Shown here: positions 52,904 through 60,914 of the stretch, one piece after another
Layout: each line of letters starts with the position of its first letter
How positions within the stretch are numbered: the first letter of the stretch is position 1
Origin: Daejeonella lutea
Lineage (GTDB): Bacteria; Bacteroidota; Bacteroidia; Sphingobacteriales; Sphingobacteriaceae
Length of the DNA: 64,000 bases
Reading direction: 5' to 3'
NCBI RefSeq assembly: GCF_900168015.1
Contig: NZ_FUYR01000001.1
Coordinates: 1,424,943-1,488,942 of the forward strand
Translations under genes and position numbers: made by a program
The notes under the pieces: model-generated
The model's database searches: none
What the model saw: only the letters and a program-made list of their open reading frames with translations
What the model was told of the DNA's origin: nothing

Positions 52904-53518
52904 ATGCATATTGCTATCGTTGGAAACATTGGGGCGGGCAAAACTACCCTTACAGAATTGCTTGCAAAGCATTTGGGGTACGAAGCCCAGTTTGAGGCTG
53001 TTGATAATAACCCTTACCTAGAGGATTTCTACAGTGATATGAAAAGATGGAGCTTTAATCTCCAGATTTACTTCTTAAATAGCAGGTTCCAGCAGATCCT
53101 TGAACTGCAGCGAACAAACAAAAATATTATCCAGGACCGTACTATCTACGAAGACGCTTATATTTTCGCGGAGAACTTACATGACATGGGTTTGATGACC
53201 TCCCGTGATTATGATAACTATACTTCCATTTTCGAAAACATCACATCATTCATCAAACCACCTGACCTTTTAATCTTCCTCAAAGCTTCTGTCCCTACCC
53301 TGGTAAATAATATCCAGAGAAGGGGCCGTGAATATGAAGCGGGAATCAGACTGGATTATCTTTCCAAATTGAATGAGAAGTACAAAAAATGGATTGACTC
53401 GTACACGGCAGGGAAACTGCTTATTCTTGATAAGGATAAGCTCGACTTTGCTAATAACCCGGAAGACCTCGGATTTGTGATCAACAGCATCGAGCGGGAA
53501 ATAAATGGACTTTTTTAG
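52904..53518 (+). CDS. Deoxynucleoside kinase (deoxyadenosine kinase type)
   Basis: Phosphorylates deoxynucleosides for salvage. The 204 residues from the ATG at 52904 start MHIAIVGNIGAGKTTLTELL (P-loop GNIGAGKTT). They also carry RTIYEDAYIF with the ERS/DRT-type catalytic segment and RRGREYEAGIRLDYL, the LID region. The frame from 52868 would put basic extra residues before the P-loop strand and is less likely. The TAG stop is part of a 16-bp palindrome that runs to 53529. kdsB follows 19 bp later. Confidence 0.93.
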   Translation: MHIAIVGNIGAGKTTLTELLAKHLGYEAQFEAVDNNPYLEDFYSDMKRWSFNLQIYFLNSRFQQILELQRTNKNIIQDRTIYEDAYIFAENLHDMGLMTSRDYDNYTSIFENITSFIKPPDLLIFLKASVPTLVNNIQRRGREYEAGIRLDYLSKLNEKYKKWIDSYTAGKLLILDKDKLDFANNPEDLGFVINSIEREINGLF

Positions 53519-53529
53519 TCGCGACTAAA
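53514..53529. promoter_or_regulatory. Perfect 16-bp palindrome TTTAGTCGCGACTAAA
   Basis: Exactly self-complementary, spanning the stop of the deoxynucleoside kinase gene and lying 8 bp before the kdsB ATG. The position suits a regulatory site or a short stem, but no regulator is implied by the sequence. Confidence 0.35.
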
Positions 53530-53537
53530 TCACAAGG

Positions 53538-54284
53538 ATGAAGATACTGGGAATAATACCTGCACGTTTCGCATCCACCCGCTTTCCCGGAAAGCCTTTG
53601 ATAGATGTTGCTGGAAAAAGCATGATCCAGCGGGTTTATGTGCAATGCCTAAAATCAACACAGCTTGATAAGGTTGTTGTTGCTACTGATGATAAACGCA
53701 TTCATGACCATGTTCTTAATTTTGGCGGTGAGGCTGTTATGACCTCCGAAAAACATTCAAGCGGAACTGACCGCTGTAATGAAGTTGCGGGCATGTTTCC
53801 TGACTTTGACATCTGCATTAACATCCAGGGCGATGAGCCAATGATCGACCCGGAACAGATTGATCTGGTATCCGGATGTTTTAAAGATGCGGCCGTAGGG
53901 CTGGCTACTCTTGTTAAGAAGGTAATAGCAACAGACGAACTGTTCAATCCCAATACTCCGAAGGTTATTTTCAACAAAAACATGGAAGCCGTTTATTTCA
54001 GTCGCAACACCATTCCATTTCTTAGAAATTCAAAACAAGAGAATTGGCTGAACGATCATACGTATTATAAACACATTGGGATTTATGGTTATCGTACCAC
54101 TATCCTTTCCGAGATTACCCAGCTCGAAATGTCGGGTCTTGAAAAAGCCGAGTCGCTTGAGCAGCTAAGATGGGTGGAGAATGGTTATAAAATAAAAGTC
54201 GCTATCACGGAGAAAGAGAGTCAGGCGATCGACACACCCGAAGACCTACAAAAAGTCCTTGCTCTCCTAAGCCCTGATACCTGA
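53538..54284 (+). CDS. kdsB: 3-deoxy-D-manno-octulosonate cytidylyltransferase
   Basis: Activates KDO with CTP for lipopolysaccharide synthesis. 248 residues with the N-terminal IIPARFASTRFPGKPL, the CTP-contacting QGDEPMIDPEQID and SRNTIPF, and KHIGIYGYRTTIL, then SLEQLRWVENGYKI. The length is normal. It follows the deoxynucleoside kinase by 19 bp. Its stop lies in a short CCTGATA heptamer pair (54273-54286). Confidence 0.96.
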   Translation: MKILGIIPARFASTRFPGKPLIDVAGKSMIQRVYVQCLKSTQLDKVVVATDDKRIHDHVLNFGGEAVMTSEKHSSGTDRCNEVAGMFPDFDICINIQGDEPMIDPEQIDLVSGCFKDAAVGLATLVKKVIATDELFNPNTPKVIFNKNMEAVYFSRNTIPFLRNSKQENWLNDHTYYKHIGIYGYRTTILSEITQLEMSGLEKAESLEQLRWVENGYKIKVAITEKESQAIDTPEDLQKVLALLSPDT

Positions 54285-54286
54285 TA
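54273..54286 (+). repeat. Heptamer pair CCTGATA at the kdsB stop
   Basis: Two exact CCTGATA units. The TGA stop of kdsB (54282-54284) lies in the second. Short, so chance cannot be excluded. Confidence 0.45.
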
Positions 54287-54316
54287 CCCCAAATCTGACA
54301 CAGCAACACTTTGGCA

Positions 54317-55408
54317 ATGAAAATACTCACTATATCTCTTTCTCTAATCATGCTTAGCCAAACCACACTTGCCCAGCTGGAAAAACGACTCGATTCGGCA
54401 ATTGCAAGCTCCGTCCAATCAGGTGAGCCGGGGATTGCATTGTACGTTGAAAACAATGGAAAGGTGATTTATAAAAATGCCTTTGGCTTAGATAATACGA
54501 ATGGCAAAAAACTTTCTGCAACTACAAACTTCAGAATGGCATCGGTATCCAAGCAATTTACTGCAATGTGCATCCTGCTGCTTGAAAAGGACGGGAAGGT
54601 TTCTTTTGATGATCCAATATCACGTTTCTTTCCTGAAATTCCGGCAGTTGTAGGGAATAAAATCCTTTTACGGCATTTATTAACCCATTCATCAGGAATT
54701 ATCGACTATGAGAACATCATGGATAATTCGAAAACTACCCAGCTTCTGGATGCTGATGTACTTACGCTCCTTTCAAAGCAGGACACGACCTATTTTACCC
54801 CGGGAAGCAAGTTTCGCTACAGTAACTCCGCCTATGCTTTGCTCGCGCTAATAACGGAAAGGGTATCGGGCAAGTCGTTTCCTCAATTTATGAAAGACCG
54901 CATCTTCAAGCCGCTTAAAATGAAAAATTCGCTGATGTATGAGGGCTCTACCCCTATCCCAAATCGGGCTATGGGATTTGCGAGGGACAGGAACAAAATG
55001 CTCTATGCGAACGACCAAAGTTCAACCAGTGCTGTTAAAGGAGATGGAGGGGTTTACACGTCACTAAACGATTATAGCAAATGGACACATGCTTTATGGG
55101 AGGGTAAGTTAGTAGATCTTCCGGCGGTTTTAAAGCGATTGAATTTCCCCATAAAGCAAGTAACCGGAAGTTACTACGGTCCCGGATGGTTTTATTTCGA
55201 TAAAGATCAGCCCTCGCTATTCCATTCGGGAAGTACCTGCGGGTTTAGCACCTTCTCTATCAACATTCCGGGGCAAAAAACATCAATTGTTTATTATTCC
55301 AACATTGCTAATAATTCGGCTCCATGGAAAAAGATCCTGGAAATTTTAGCGAGTGAAGGAATAGCGAACCCCGCGCAAGTGTTTCAACTTCATGAATTAA
55401 CAAGATAA
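54317..55408 (+). CDS. Serine hydrolase of the beta-lactamase/DD-peptidase family
   Basis: 363-residue periplasmic or lipid-anchored serine enzyme with a signal peptide (about 1-19, TTLAQ). It has the class C-type motifs SxxK in ASVSKQFTA (Ser about 78), YSN in FRYSNSAY and HSG in LFHSGSTCG. These belong to the beta-lactamase-related (Pfam Beta-lactamase) group, which includes esterases and D-aminopeptidases as well as class C enzymes. Resistance function is not implied. Monocistronic between kdsB and cysE. Confidence 0.9.
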   Translation: MKILTISLSLIMLSQTTLAQLEKRLDSAIASSVQSGEPGIALYVENNGKVIYKNAFGLDNTNGKKLSATTNFRMASVSKQFTAMCILLLEKDGKVSFDDPISRFFPEIPAVVGNKILLRHLLTHSSGIIDYENIMDNSKTTQLLDADVLTLLSKQDTTYFTPGSKFRYSNSAYALLALITERVSGKSFPQFMKDRIFKPLKMKNSLMYEGSTPIPNRAMGFARDRNKMLYANDQSSTSAVKGDGGVYTSLNDYSKWTHALWEGKLVDLPAVLKRLNFPIKQVTGSYYGPGWFYFDKDQPSLFHSGSTCGFSTFSINIPGQKTSIVYYSNIANNSAPWKKILEILASEGIANPAQVFQLHELTR

Positions 55409-55465
55409 TTTGCAGTTGCTCGTGGAACGTGGGAAGTAACGGTTTGACTCCACATTGTGTGCACT

Positions 55466-55493
55466 GTCAACTCTCAACTTTCAACTGTCAACT
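55466..55493 (-). repeat. Heptamer array, GTCAACT family (4 units)
   Basis: GTCAACT, CTCAACT, TTCAACT, GTCAACT, the same word family as 45181-45243 and the reverse of 5391-5437. It lies in the gap between the serine hydrolase and cysE genes. Confidence 0.75.
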
Positions 55494-55572
55494 CAATAAC
55501 TTTTTACAAATCGCAAACATTCTTTTAGTTAAACTTGCATTGTAAATTACCATTGACGCTACTGTACTAACA

Positions 55573-56388
55573 ATGAACGAGGATTTTTTCAGGCATATTT
55601 TCCAGAAGCAGCAAGATGCAGATGAGGTGCCTTCAAATAAAGAGATTGCAAGATGGGCGACAGATCTAATCCGGCTGATCTTTCCAGAGCAATCTAAACG
55701 TCCAGTTGGTTCGGTAGATGAGCTTAAGATCCAGTTCGGCCAGCTTGAAGTTGAGTTGACCAAAATCATGGCTGCTACTAAGGCTTGCGACCATTGCAGT
55801 CATGCACAATTGTCTAAAGAATTCTTTGCGCAGATTCCCGAAGTATACCGGGTTTTAAATACTGATATCCAGGCTATTTTTGAAGGTGACCCAGCTGCAA
55901 AAAGCGAGTTTGAAGTCATCAGAGCTTATCCCGGTTTTTATGCGATCTCTTTTTACCGCCTGGCCCACACCCTCTCTCTTCTAGACATCCCCCTCCTGCC
56001 GAGGATCCTGACTGAGTATGCGCACTCCAAAACTGGAATAGACATTCACCCGGGGGCAGACATTGATGAATATTTCCATATCGATCATGGCACCGGCGTT
56101 GTGATTGGTGAAACTTGTAAAATCGGCAAGCATGTGAAGCTTTACCAGGGAGTTACCATGGGAGCCTTAAGTGTGGATAAAAGCATGGCCAATACAAAGA
56201 GGCATCCAACGGTTGAAGATCATGTAGTGATTTATTCAGGCGCTACTATTCTCGGTGGAGAGACTATAATTGGTCACCATAGTATTATTGGCGGAAATGT
56301 GTGGCTTACGAAAAGTGTCCCTCCCGGTTCCTCAGTTTATAATACCGCTGATGTGGTTATCTCCACAGGCAGGAAACTAAATATATAA
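55573..56388 (+). CDS. cysE: Serine O-acetyltransferase
   Basis: Makes O-acetylserine from serine and acetyl-CoA for cysteine synthesis. The 271-residue protein has an N-terminal helical domain (about 1-150) and a C-terminal left-handed parallel beta-helix (about 155-265). Catalytic residues lie in GIDIHPGADIDEYFHIDHGTG and in the GVTMGALSVD loop. The gene is tightly linked to cysM, whose ATG overlaps the cysE stop by one base (TAATG). The pair is a complete two-step cysteine biosynthesis unit. Confidence 0.95.
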   Translation: MNEDFFRHIFQKQQDADEVPSNKEIARWATDLIRLIFPEQSKRPVGSVDELKIQFGQLEVELTKIMAATKACDHCSHAQLSKEFFAQIPEVYRVLNTDIQAIFEGDPAAKSEFEVIRAYPGFYAISFYRLAHTLSLLDIPLLPRILTEYAHSKTGIDIHPGADIDEYFHIDHGTGVVIGETCKIGKHVKLYQGVTMGALSVDKSMANTKRHPTVEDHVVIYSGATILGGETIIGHHSIIGGNVWLTKSVPPGSSVYNTADVVISTGRKLNI

Positions 56389-57260
56389 TGGCTGGTATAA
56401 TTGATTTTGTGGGCAATACCCCTCAGGTTGAGATTAAACGTCTTAACCCGAATCCAAATGTCAAGATCTATGCAAAGCTGGAAGGTACCAACCCAGGCGG
56501 GAGTGTCAAGGACCGAGCGGCATTGAACATGATCCAAAGTGCGCTCGAGCGGGGCGATATAAAAAAAGGGATTCCCCTGATTGAAGCAACCAGCGGAAAC
56601 ACTGGAATTGCCCTGGCAATGATGGCTAGACTTTACGATTTAGAAATTGAGCTGGTAATGCCTTCGAATTCTACAAAAGAACGTACGCTGACCATGGAAG
56701 CTTATGGGGCGAAGGTGACCCTGCTTGAAGGTATTGAGGCGTGCCGCGATTACGCCGACGAGAAAGCGGCCTCAGGTAAAAGTTTTATGCTAAATCAGTT
56801 TGCCAACCCTGATAATTACCTGGCACACTACAAAACAACTGCACCGGAGATCTGGAAAGATACTGACGGCAAAATCACCCATTTTGTTAGCTCCATGGGA
56901 ACTACCGGAACAATAATGGGCTGTTCCAAATACTTCAAAGAGCAAAACTCAGATATTACAATTGTAGGATGCCAACCTACAGAGGATTCATCAATCCCGG
57001 GCATACGTCGTTGGCCGGAAGCCTATCTTCCAAAGATATTTGATCCAAGTCGAGTAGATCGTATTATGGACATTTCAGAGCAGGATGCCGTTGCAACAAC
57101 CAGAGAACTTGCACGGACCGAAGCCATATTTGCAGGGATGAGCAGCGGTGGAGCAGCGTCGGCAGCAATAAGACTGGCACATGAACTCGAAAGCGGTGTC
57201 ATTGTGTTTATTGTCTGCGATCGTGGGGACAGGTATTTGTCTAGCGAGCTATTCGGATAA
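56388..57260 (+). CDS. cysM: Cysteine synthase (O-acetylserine sulfhydrylase, CysM type)
   Basis: PLP enzyme replacing the acetyl group of O-acetylserine with sulfide. The 290 residues include the PLP-lysine motif NPGGSVKDRAA, TSGNTGIALA and the GTTGTIMG phosphate-binding loop. The length and LEGTNPGGSVKDRA agree with CysM rather than longer CysK forms, which is a judgement. The ATG overlaps the cysE stop, so the two are translationally coupled. A following 240-bp gap has no gene. Confidence 0.94.
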   Translation: MAGIIDFVGNTPQVEIKRLNPNPNVKIYAKLEGTNPGGSVKDRAALNMIQSALERGDIKKGIPLIEATSGNTGIALAMMARLYDLEIELVMPSNSTKERTLTMEAYGAKVTLLEGIEACRDYADEKAASGKSFMLNQFANPDNYLAHYKTTAPEIWKDTDGKITHFVSSMGTTGTIMGCSKYFKEQNSDITIVGCQPTEDSSIPGIRRWPEAYLPKIFDPSRVDRIMDISEQDAVATTRELARTEAIFAGMSSGGAASAAIRLAHELESGVIVFIVCDRGDRYLSSELFG

Positions 57261-57502
57261 GCAACCGAAATTTTAGCGAAGAGATCGCAGAATTTTGATA
57301 ACGAGTTAACGTTTATGTATTTGCCAGGTTGTTCTCCGTGGGTCCTCGTACTCATGGTGATTAGAAAAAAAGAAGAAGAGCTCTTTTTTCCCGATCTACC
57401 CTCAATTATCACGAACAACCTGCCGTTGCTTGCATAGCGAAGCAATCTCCCTGTCAAGGTGATTAAAAACTTTTGTACCTTGTGTTTCACAAAAACAAAG
57501 CA

Positions 57503-57874
57503 ATGGAAGAATCAAAACCGGGCCAGATTCTATGGCATGACCTAACCGTAGAAAATGCAGAAGAAGTAAGCGATTTTTATCATGGGGTACTCGGTTGGGA
57601 AAAAGAAGGACTTAGCATGGATGACTACGACGACTTCATGATCAAAAGTTCAAAAGATGGCGATGTTGTAGCCGGTGTCTGCCATGCACGCGGAGTTAAT
57701 AAAGCGCTCCCGCCCCAGTGGCTCATGTACGTGAAGGTGGTTAATCTGGATGAGAGTTTGGCAAAATGCGTTGAACTAGGTGGTAAAGTGCTCGGCGACA
57801 AACGCAAAATGGGTGAAGGATATTACAGTCTGATCCAGGATCCGGCAGGTGCCTATATGATGTTGTGTGAGTAA
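57503..57874 (+). CDS. Glyoxalase/bleomycin-resistance (VOC) family protein
   Basis: 123 residues from the ATG at 57503. It has WHDLTVENAEEVSDFYHGVLGW at the N-terminus, a central ARGVNKALPPQWLMYVKV and a closing YSLIQDPAGAYMML. These are VOC-fold elements with a PAGA metal-region loop. The reaction is unknown. The frame from 57473 would add MYLVFHKNKA, which is not expected. Monocistronic. Confidence 0.85.
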   Translation: MEESKPGQILWHDLTVENAEEVSDFYHGVLGWEKEGLSMDDYDDFMIKSSKDGDVVAGVCHARGVNKALPPQWLMYVKVVNLDESLAKCVELGGKVLGDKRKMGEGYYSLIQDPAGAYMMLCE

Positions 57875-57921
57875 GTTGACATAAGAACCTGGAACAAGAC
57901 GAGAAGAAATCGTAGGTTGAC

Positions 57922-58944
57922 TTAGCTAATTTTCTTTAGACCTGCTATTTGTTCACTTGGAATATGATTATCAATAATTCGATTGATAATCGAAGCGGTG
58001 ATATCCGGGTAATTAACATCCACAATTCGATCGTTGGCTAACCAGCTTGCGATTACCATATCATATTTGCTTTTCAAGCTTTTTATTACGGGAACACCCA
58101 TTTCCTTGAGGGCAGCGGCATTCAATTGTTGCTCGTATTGATTCCTCATCGGGATAACGAGAAGTTTCTTTTTCATGAATAACGCTTCGGCAGGCGTTTC
58201 AAAGCCTGCACCGCATAATACTCCCGCGGAGCCAGCCATACTTTTAACGAACTTGTCGTTATGGATTGGCTGAATTGATACGTTCTTGCTTTTGAATGGT
58301 TTGCGGTTGTGCTTAGAAAATACGTCCCACTTCACGTTTCTGAACTGATTGAGCTTTAATAACAGCCGCTTATCATCATAAGATGGCAGATAAACAGCGT
58401 AGTGTTCACCATTTTCAATCACCTGATCTCTAACTTGCTTACGGATAACGGGTGTATAAATATCATCTCCATAAGGCTTGAAATGAAAACCATATTGAAC
58501 AGTGTTCGGGGCGTAGTGTTTGAGGATAAATCTGCCCATCATATCCGTAACATCGGGTACCGGAGCTCCTTCAGCCAATACAGCAGCCTGATGGCTCAGT
58601 CCAATACATGGAACATTTCGGGTGTAGCATGCCCATGCCGAAATAGGTTCAAAATCGTTGATAACGAGATCATATTTCTCGACAGGTAGTTCCCGGACCT
58701 CCTTGATGAGCTTACGGCCATTTGAACGAATCAAGGTATTCCATAAGTCAACACCTCCATTCCTGCCGAAGATAAAGCTTAGCCCACGCAGCTTATACTT
58801 AATTGGGAAAGGAAGAGTTAGGTCACTTTGAATTCCACTAACCACTATATCAACTTCACCATGTTGCATAAGACAAGGAACAACGTCCATAGCTCTGCTT
58901 AAATGGCCATTGCCCGTTCCCTGAATAGCATATAAGATCTTCAT
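57922..58944 (-). CDS. Glycosyltransferase of the GT28/MurG-like superfamily
   Basis: 340-residue GT-B fold enzyme. The N-terminal GTGNGHLSRAM (10-20) is the loop typical of MurG-like and UDP-glucuronosyl transferases. The donor-binding half has AGVLCGAGFETPAEALFMKKKLLVIP. There is no membrane anchor. The acceptor is unknown. Proteins of this length in Bacteroidota are often annotated only as glycosyltransferase family proteins. It stands alone between a VOC gene and tatA. Confidence 0.85.
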   Translation of the reverse strand: MKILYAIQGTGNGHLSRAMDVVPCLMQHGEVDIVVSGIQSDLTLPFPIKYKLRGLSFIFGRNGGVDLWNTLIRSNGRKLIKEVRELPVEKYDLVINDFEPISAWACYTRNVPCIGLSHQAAVLAEGAPVPDVTDMMGRFILKHYAPNTVQYGFHFKPYGDDIYTPVIRKQVRDQVIENGEHYAVYLPSYDDKRLLLKLNQFRNVKWDVFSKHNRKPFKSKNVSIQPIHNDKFVKSMAGSAGVLCGAGFETPAEALFMKKKLLVIPMRNQYEQQLNAAALKEMGVPVIKSLKSKYDMVIASWLANDRIVDVNYPDITASIINRIIDNHIPSEQIAGLKKIS

Positions 58945-59048
58945 CGATATTCCATGCTAAGTTATAAATATCATCACGTATATAACCATTCAACGAAGAA
59001 GATGTTTACAGCAATGAAACTTTATTAACTCAGACGTATATCTGCGGA

Positions 59049-59240
59049 CTAAGAATTATTGCCTGCAGGCTCGCTAACTGGTGCTGGCTTTGCGGTTTCT
59101 TCTATTGTACCATCTTTTGCGTTTTTGAATTCATTAATGCCTTTTCCAAGACCTCGCATTAATTCAGGCAATTTCTTACCCCCAAAAAGGAGTAAAACAA
59201 CTACCCCTATCATAATCAATTCCGGAGCACCTAATCCCAT
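59049..59240 (-). CDS. tatA: Twin-arginine translocase subunit TatA/TatE
   Basis: 63-residue component of the Tat system for folded proteins. One membrane helix ([20 protein letters not shown], 1-20) is followed by the [16 protein letters not shown] amphipathic helix and a short acidic, Pro-rich tail. All are typical of TatA in Bacteroidota. tatC and tatB are not in the window. Monocistronic on the minus strand. Confidence 0.94.
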   Translation of the reverse strand: MGLGAPELIMIGVVVLLLFGGKKLPELMRGLGKGINEFKNAKDGTIEETAKPAPVSEPAGNNS

Positions 59241-59388
59241 AATTCTTTCTTTTAATTTATTTGTTCATATACGACGAAAAATGAATGCCGGTTTTAGAAT
59301 GTCGATAGACTTTGGAACTAATATTTAATCTTCGATAAATCCAATACCACGTCATCTGCGTAGGTGCTATTACGTCAACGCTAACACT

Positions 59389-60090
59389 ATGGATATTTTA
59401 ATTGAAAACAAAAGAGTAAAAGCCGTTCAGCGGTACATAAAATTTAGCGAAGAAAGGCAAAAAGATCTGCAGGAAATTGTAATGCTTGCGTCGGTCATTT
59501 GCAATACTCCTATTGCGCTAATCACTCTAATGGATTATGATATTCAGTTAATCAAAGCTGCAATCGGTACCCAGCAAAAAATAATGCCCAGAAGTACATC
59601 CTTTTGCACTCATGCGATTGAGAGGGAGGAAGTAATGGTTGTTCAAGATGCGAGCAAAGACGAGCGATTTGCTCATGCACCTGTTGTTGCAAATGATCCG
59701 CATATTCGGTTTTATGCAAGTGCTAATCTGAAGTCGCACGATGGATATAACGTTGGGACATTATGCGTATACGATACACAGCCCAAGGATCTTAGTCAGC
59801 AGCAGCTGGATTGCCTGGCCGCACTGGCTAACCAGGTAAGCCATATTATGGAACTCGATCGTAGCTTAAGGCAATTAAAGAAACAGAATAATGTGCTGAG
59901 AGAAGTCGCCAGAATTGAATCGCATGAGCTCAGACAACCGGTAGCGTCCATAATGGGTCTGATGATCTTACTAAAAGAAAACTCAATTAAGGAGGAACCT
60001 GAATACCTAGAGCTGCTTGACAAATCTGTAAATCAATTGGATGAACGGATCAGGCGAATTGTACGGCATGTAAATAATTACCCCGAATAA
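59389..60090 (+). CDS. GAF-HisKA protein lacking a kinase ATPase domain
   Basis: 233 residues. A GAF domain (about 20-165, with ALITLMDYDIQLIKAAIG and STSFCTHAI) is joined to a HisKA-type helical hairpin whose H-box is RIESHELRQPVASIMGLM (phosphorylatable His about 186). The protein ends at NYPE with no HATPase domain, so it cannot autophosphorylate by the usual route. It may act as a phosphotransfer or dimerisation partner of another histidine kinase, or be a kinase that has lost its C-terminus. Monocistronic, 52 bp upstream of ppnP. Confidence 0.85.
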   Translation: MDILIENKRVKAVQRYIKFSEERQKDLQEIVMLASVICNTPIALITLMDYDIQLIKAAIGTQQKIMPRSTSFCTHAIEREEVMVVQDASKDERFAHAPVVANDPHIRFYASANLKSHDGYNVGTLCVYDTQPKDLSQQQLDCLAALANQVSHIMELDRSLRQLKKQNNVLREVARIESHELRQPVASIMGLMILLKENSIKEEPEYLELLDKSVNQLDERIRRIVRHVNNYPE

Positions 60091-60142
60091 GGCTTCCCGT
60101 TTACCTAAGAATATTTCTATTTTTACGACCTAAACAATAGAA

Positions 60143-60424
60143 ATGATCACAGTTAATGAATATTTTGAAGGGAATGTGAAGTCCCTTGCTTACCAATCCG
60201 CTGATGGAAAATCAACAATTGGAATAATTGAAAAGGGAGTATATCAGTTCGGGACGACCAAGCACGAAACTATGAGGGTGATTGAGGGATCGCTGAAAGC
60301 ACGTTTACCAGGAGAGATCGACTGGAAATTAATTAATGCCGGAGAGTCGTTCGAGATAGATGCGGACTGCACATTTGATGTTCAGGCTGATGCCCAGGTA
60401 TCCTACTTATGTAAATACAAATAG
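60143..60424 (+). CDS. ppnP: Pyrimidine/purine nucleoside phosphorylase
   Basis: 93-residue single-cupin protein of the PpnP (YaiE) family, which splits nucleosides to base and ribose 1-phosphate. VNEYFEGNVKSLAYQS at the start and the late FEIDADCTFDVQADAQVSYLC are characteristic. It has no signal peptide. A strong bidirectional terminator lies just downstream (60446-60475), serving the convergent small membrane-protein gene too. Confidence 0.95.
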   Translation: MITVNEYFEGNVKSLAYQSADGKSTIGIIEKGVYQFGTTKHETMRVIEGSLKARLPGEIDWKLINAGESFEIDADCTFDVQADAQVSYLCKYK

Positions 60425-60445
60425 CTGAAGTAGTTTTGAGGAATA

Positions 60446-60475
60446 AAAAAGGCCGCCTTTTCGGGCGGCCTTTTT
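60446..60475. terminator. Bidirectional factor-independent terminator
   Basis: AAAAAGGCCGCC (60446-60457) pairs with GGCGGCCTTTTT (60464-60475) around TTTTCG. The 12-bp stem has an A run on one side and a T run on the other, fitting both ppnP and the leftward gene ending at 60491. Confidence 0.93.
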
Positions 60476-60490
60476 ATTGTTTTGAATATC

Positions 60491-60799
60491 TTAAAGAATA
60501 AGAATCAAAATTAAAAGAATGATAATGATTGCTCCTACTGAAAGATAAACACCACCGCTCATTGCTTTTGCTTCTTTCTTCATTTCAAGAACTTCGTTAC
60601 GAAGTGCTTTACGTTCTGCACGGCTCAATTCTGATTTGTCCATGCTCCTGATTTCTTCTGCCCTTTTGCTGATTTCAGCTAAACGTACTTTTTGAGTTTC
60701 AGTCATATCTGGTTTAGATTTAGCATCTTTAGCCATAACTGCAGGGGCAGAAAACATTAACATTAATGCTGTTGCCAGGAAGTAAATTTTCTTTTTCAT
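60491..60799 (-). CDS. Small secreted/membrane protein with C-terminal helix
   Basis: 102 residues: an N-terminal signal peptide or membrane helix (1-23, APAVMA), a charged helical central region (about 25-80, with SKRAEEIRSMDKSELSRAERKALRNE) and a C-terminal hydrophobic helix (about 83-102, VYLSVGAIIIILLILILIL). The shape resembles small envelope-stress or coiled-coil membrane proteins. No motif is recognised and no function can be assigned. The preceding gap has no clear promoter. Confidence 0.75.
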   Translation of the reverse strand: MKKKIYFLATALMLMFSAPAVMAKDAKSKPDMTETQKVRLAEISKRAEEIRSMDKSELSRAERKALRNEVLEMKKEAKAMSGGVYLSVGAIIIILLILILIL

Positions 60800-60914
60800 T
60801 TCGATTGTTTTAGGGGTTTTTTGATTAAACAGTAAGTACTATAAAATGTTTAGGAATTATTTAACTGTATGATACAAATATTGTTCCACAGACTTAATTT
60901 AATCAAAAAGCAAG

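Noticed and set aside
54317-55408. Antibiotic-resistance beta-lactamase
   Set aside because: SxxK, YSN and HSG motifs also fit esterases and peptidases of the same fold, and nothing nearby suggests a resistance role.
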